64,000 nt of DNA from Pseudomonas chlororaphis subsp. aurantiaca. GTDB lineage: Bacteria; Pseudomonadota; Gammaproteobacteria; Pseudomonadales; Pseudomonadaceae. The translations under genes and the position numbers were made by a program. Positions 63,114 through 64,000 of the stretch are shown one piece after another; positions within the stretch are counted from its first letter, which is position 1; every line of letters begins with the position of its first letter. The stretch is taken from assembly GCF_013466605.1 (NCBI RefSeq), contig NZ_CP059162.1, positions 4,588,001-4,652,000 of the forward strand, read 5' to 3'. The notes under the pieces were generated by a model. That model was given only the letters and a program-made list of their open reading frames with translations, had not been told where the DNA came from and did not search any database.

Positions 63114-64000
63114 TCAGGCGACCGCCGGCTGGCCGCGGGTCAGTCGGCGACAGCTCTGTACCGCCGCCCCCAGCACCACCACTCCCGCCGCCTGCGCCAC
63201 CCAGAAGCCGCTGCGTGCGCCAAAGGCATCCACCAGCCAGCCGGAACTGGCCGCGCCGATGGCCACGCCGATGCTGACCCCGGTGACCAGCCAGGTCAGG
63301 CCCTCGGTAAGCTTGGCCGGCGGCACGATGTTTTCCACCAGGGCCATGGCGACGATCAGGGTCGGGGCGAAGAACAGGCCGGAGACGAACACCGCCAGGG
63401 ACAGGCCGAAGATATTGCTCGCCAGCAGCAATGGCAGGGTGGTCACGGCGGTGGCGATGCCGCCGTACATGAACAGTCGCGGCAGCGGGATATTCAGTTT
63501 CAGCGCACCAAAGGCGATACCCGCCAGGCAGGAACCGATGGCGTACACCGACAGCACGATGCTCGCCGCCGCGGGTTGCCCCTGCTGCTGGGCGAACGCC
63601 ACGCTGACCACGTCCACCACACCGACGATCATGCCCATGGCGATCATCAGCAGCACCAGCAACTGCAACTCCAGCGAGCGGATGATCGACGCGTCGTGCC
63701 CGGCCTCATGGGGGTGCACCGGCGGCTCGGTCGCCCGTTGCGCTACCAGCGCGGTGACGCCAATCGCCAGCATCAGCAGCGCCGCCAGCGGCCCGGCCTC
63801 GGGGAAGGCCGCCACGCACAGCCCCACCGACAACGGCGGGCCGACGATAAAGCACACCTCATCGAGCACCGATTCCAGGGCGTAGGCGGTCTGCAACTGT
63901 GGCTGGCCGCGGTACAGTTCGGTCCAGCGGGCGCGGATCATCGCCGGTATGCTCGGCATGCAGCCGGCCAGGGCGGCGAACAGGAACAGCGTCCAGTGCG
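63114..64000 (-). CDS. MFS transporter, 5' end outside window
   Basis: The frame is open from the right edge of the window to a stop at 63114, giving at least 295 residues of a major facilitator transporter. The visible part begins within an early helix (HWTLFLFAALAGCMPSIPAM), followed by IRARWTELYRG, a loop motif common in a clade of small-molecule exporters. Eight or more hydrophobic segments follow, ending in a basic tail. An internal ATG at 63959 would start mid-helix and is unlikely to be real. It converges with the JmjC gene, with only 3 bases between stops. The substrate is unknown, and a siderophore link is possible only by position. Confidence 0.8.
   Translation of the reverse strand, partial: HWTLFLFAALAGCMPSIPAMIRARWTELYRGQPQLQTAYALESVLDEVCFIVGPPLSVGLCVAAFPEAGPLAALLMLAIGVTALVAQRATEPPVHPHEAGHDASIIRSLELQLLVLLMIAMGMIVGVVDVVSVAFAQQQGQPAAASIVLSVYAIGSCLAGIAFGALKLNIPLPRLFMYGGIATAVTTLPLLLASNIFGLSLAVFVSGLFFAPTLIVAMALVENIVPPAKLTEGLTWLVTGVSIGVAIGAASSGWLVDAFGARSGFWVAQAAGVVVLGAAVQSCRRLTRGQPAVA

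Overview
The window reads as the chromosome of a fluorescent Pseudomonas, most likely of the P. chlororaphis / P. fluorescens group. It is uniformly GC-rich, carries typical Pseudomonas REP elements, and about three quarters of it is a pyoverdine (fluorescent siderophore) biosynthesis, maturation, export and uptake locus. No phage, insertion sequence, CRISPR array, rRNA or tRNA was recognised.

Region 1-15.1 kb is ordinary accessory chromosome. In order it holds a truncated TauE/SafE permease, a DUF3087 protein, a DUF533/TerB-like protein with a glycine-leucine repeat, an AhpD-like protein, and a mechanosensitive channel fused to a cyclic-nucleotide-binding domain. Two isochorismatase-family hydrolases and a pirin follow, facing a divergent LysR regulator. 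Then come a PaaI-like thioesterase, an aldo/keto reductase (dkgB type), two tandem degenerate receiver-domain proteins, and an mgtC-mgtA magnesium pair.

Region 15.7-63.1 kb is the pyoverdine locus. PvdA (hydroxylase) and PvdF (formylase) make N5-formyl-N5-hydroxyornithine. Two giant synthetases, separated by 3 bp, assemble the peptide. PvdE moves the acylated precursor to the periplasm, and PvdP, PvdM, PvdN and PvdO mature the chromophore and side chain there. PvdRT-OpmQ exports or recycles pyoverdine. FpvA takes up the ferric form, and FpvI is its sigma factor. PvdG is a proofreading thioesterase. Reading the adenylation-domain codes module by module gives D-Ser - Lys - Gly - fOHOrn - Lys - D-fOHOrn - Ser, then a thioesterase. 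This matches the pyoverdine peptide known from P. fluorescens ATCC 13525 and P. chlororaphis ATCC 9446. The chromophore synthetase PvdL, PvdH, PvdQ, the MbtH-like protein, PvdS and FpvR are not in the window.

The regulatory layout is very regular. Ten PvdS-type 'IS boxes' (TAAAT or TAATT, exactly 16 bases, CGT) lie at five promoter regions, nearly all as divergent pairs. They precede pvdA, pvdR, pvdP, pvdM, pvdF, pvdE, the first synthetase, a siderophore-interacting FAD reductase, pvdG, and an SCP2-JmjC/cupin protein. The last protein and the reductase are the least explained members of this regulon and the best candidates for something undescribed. The window ends in a truncated MFS transporter.
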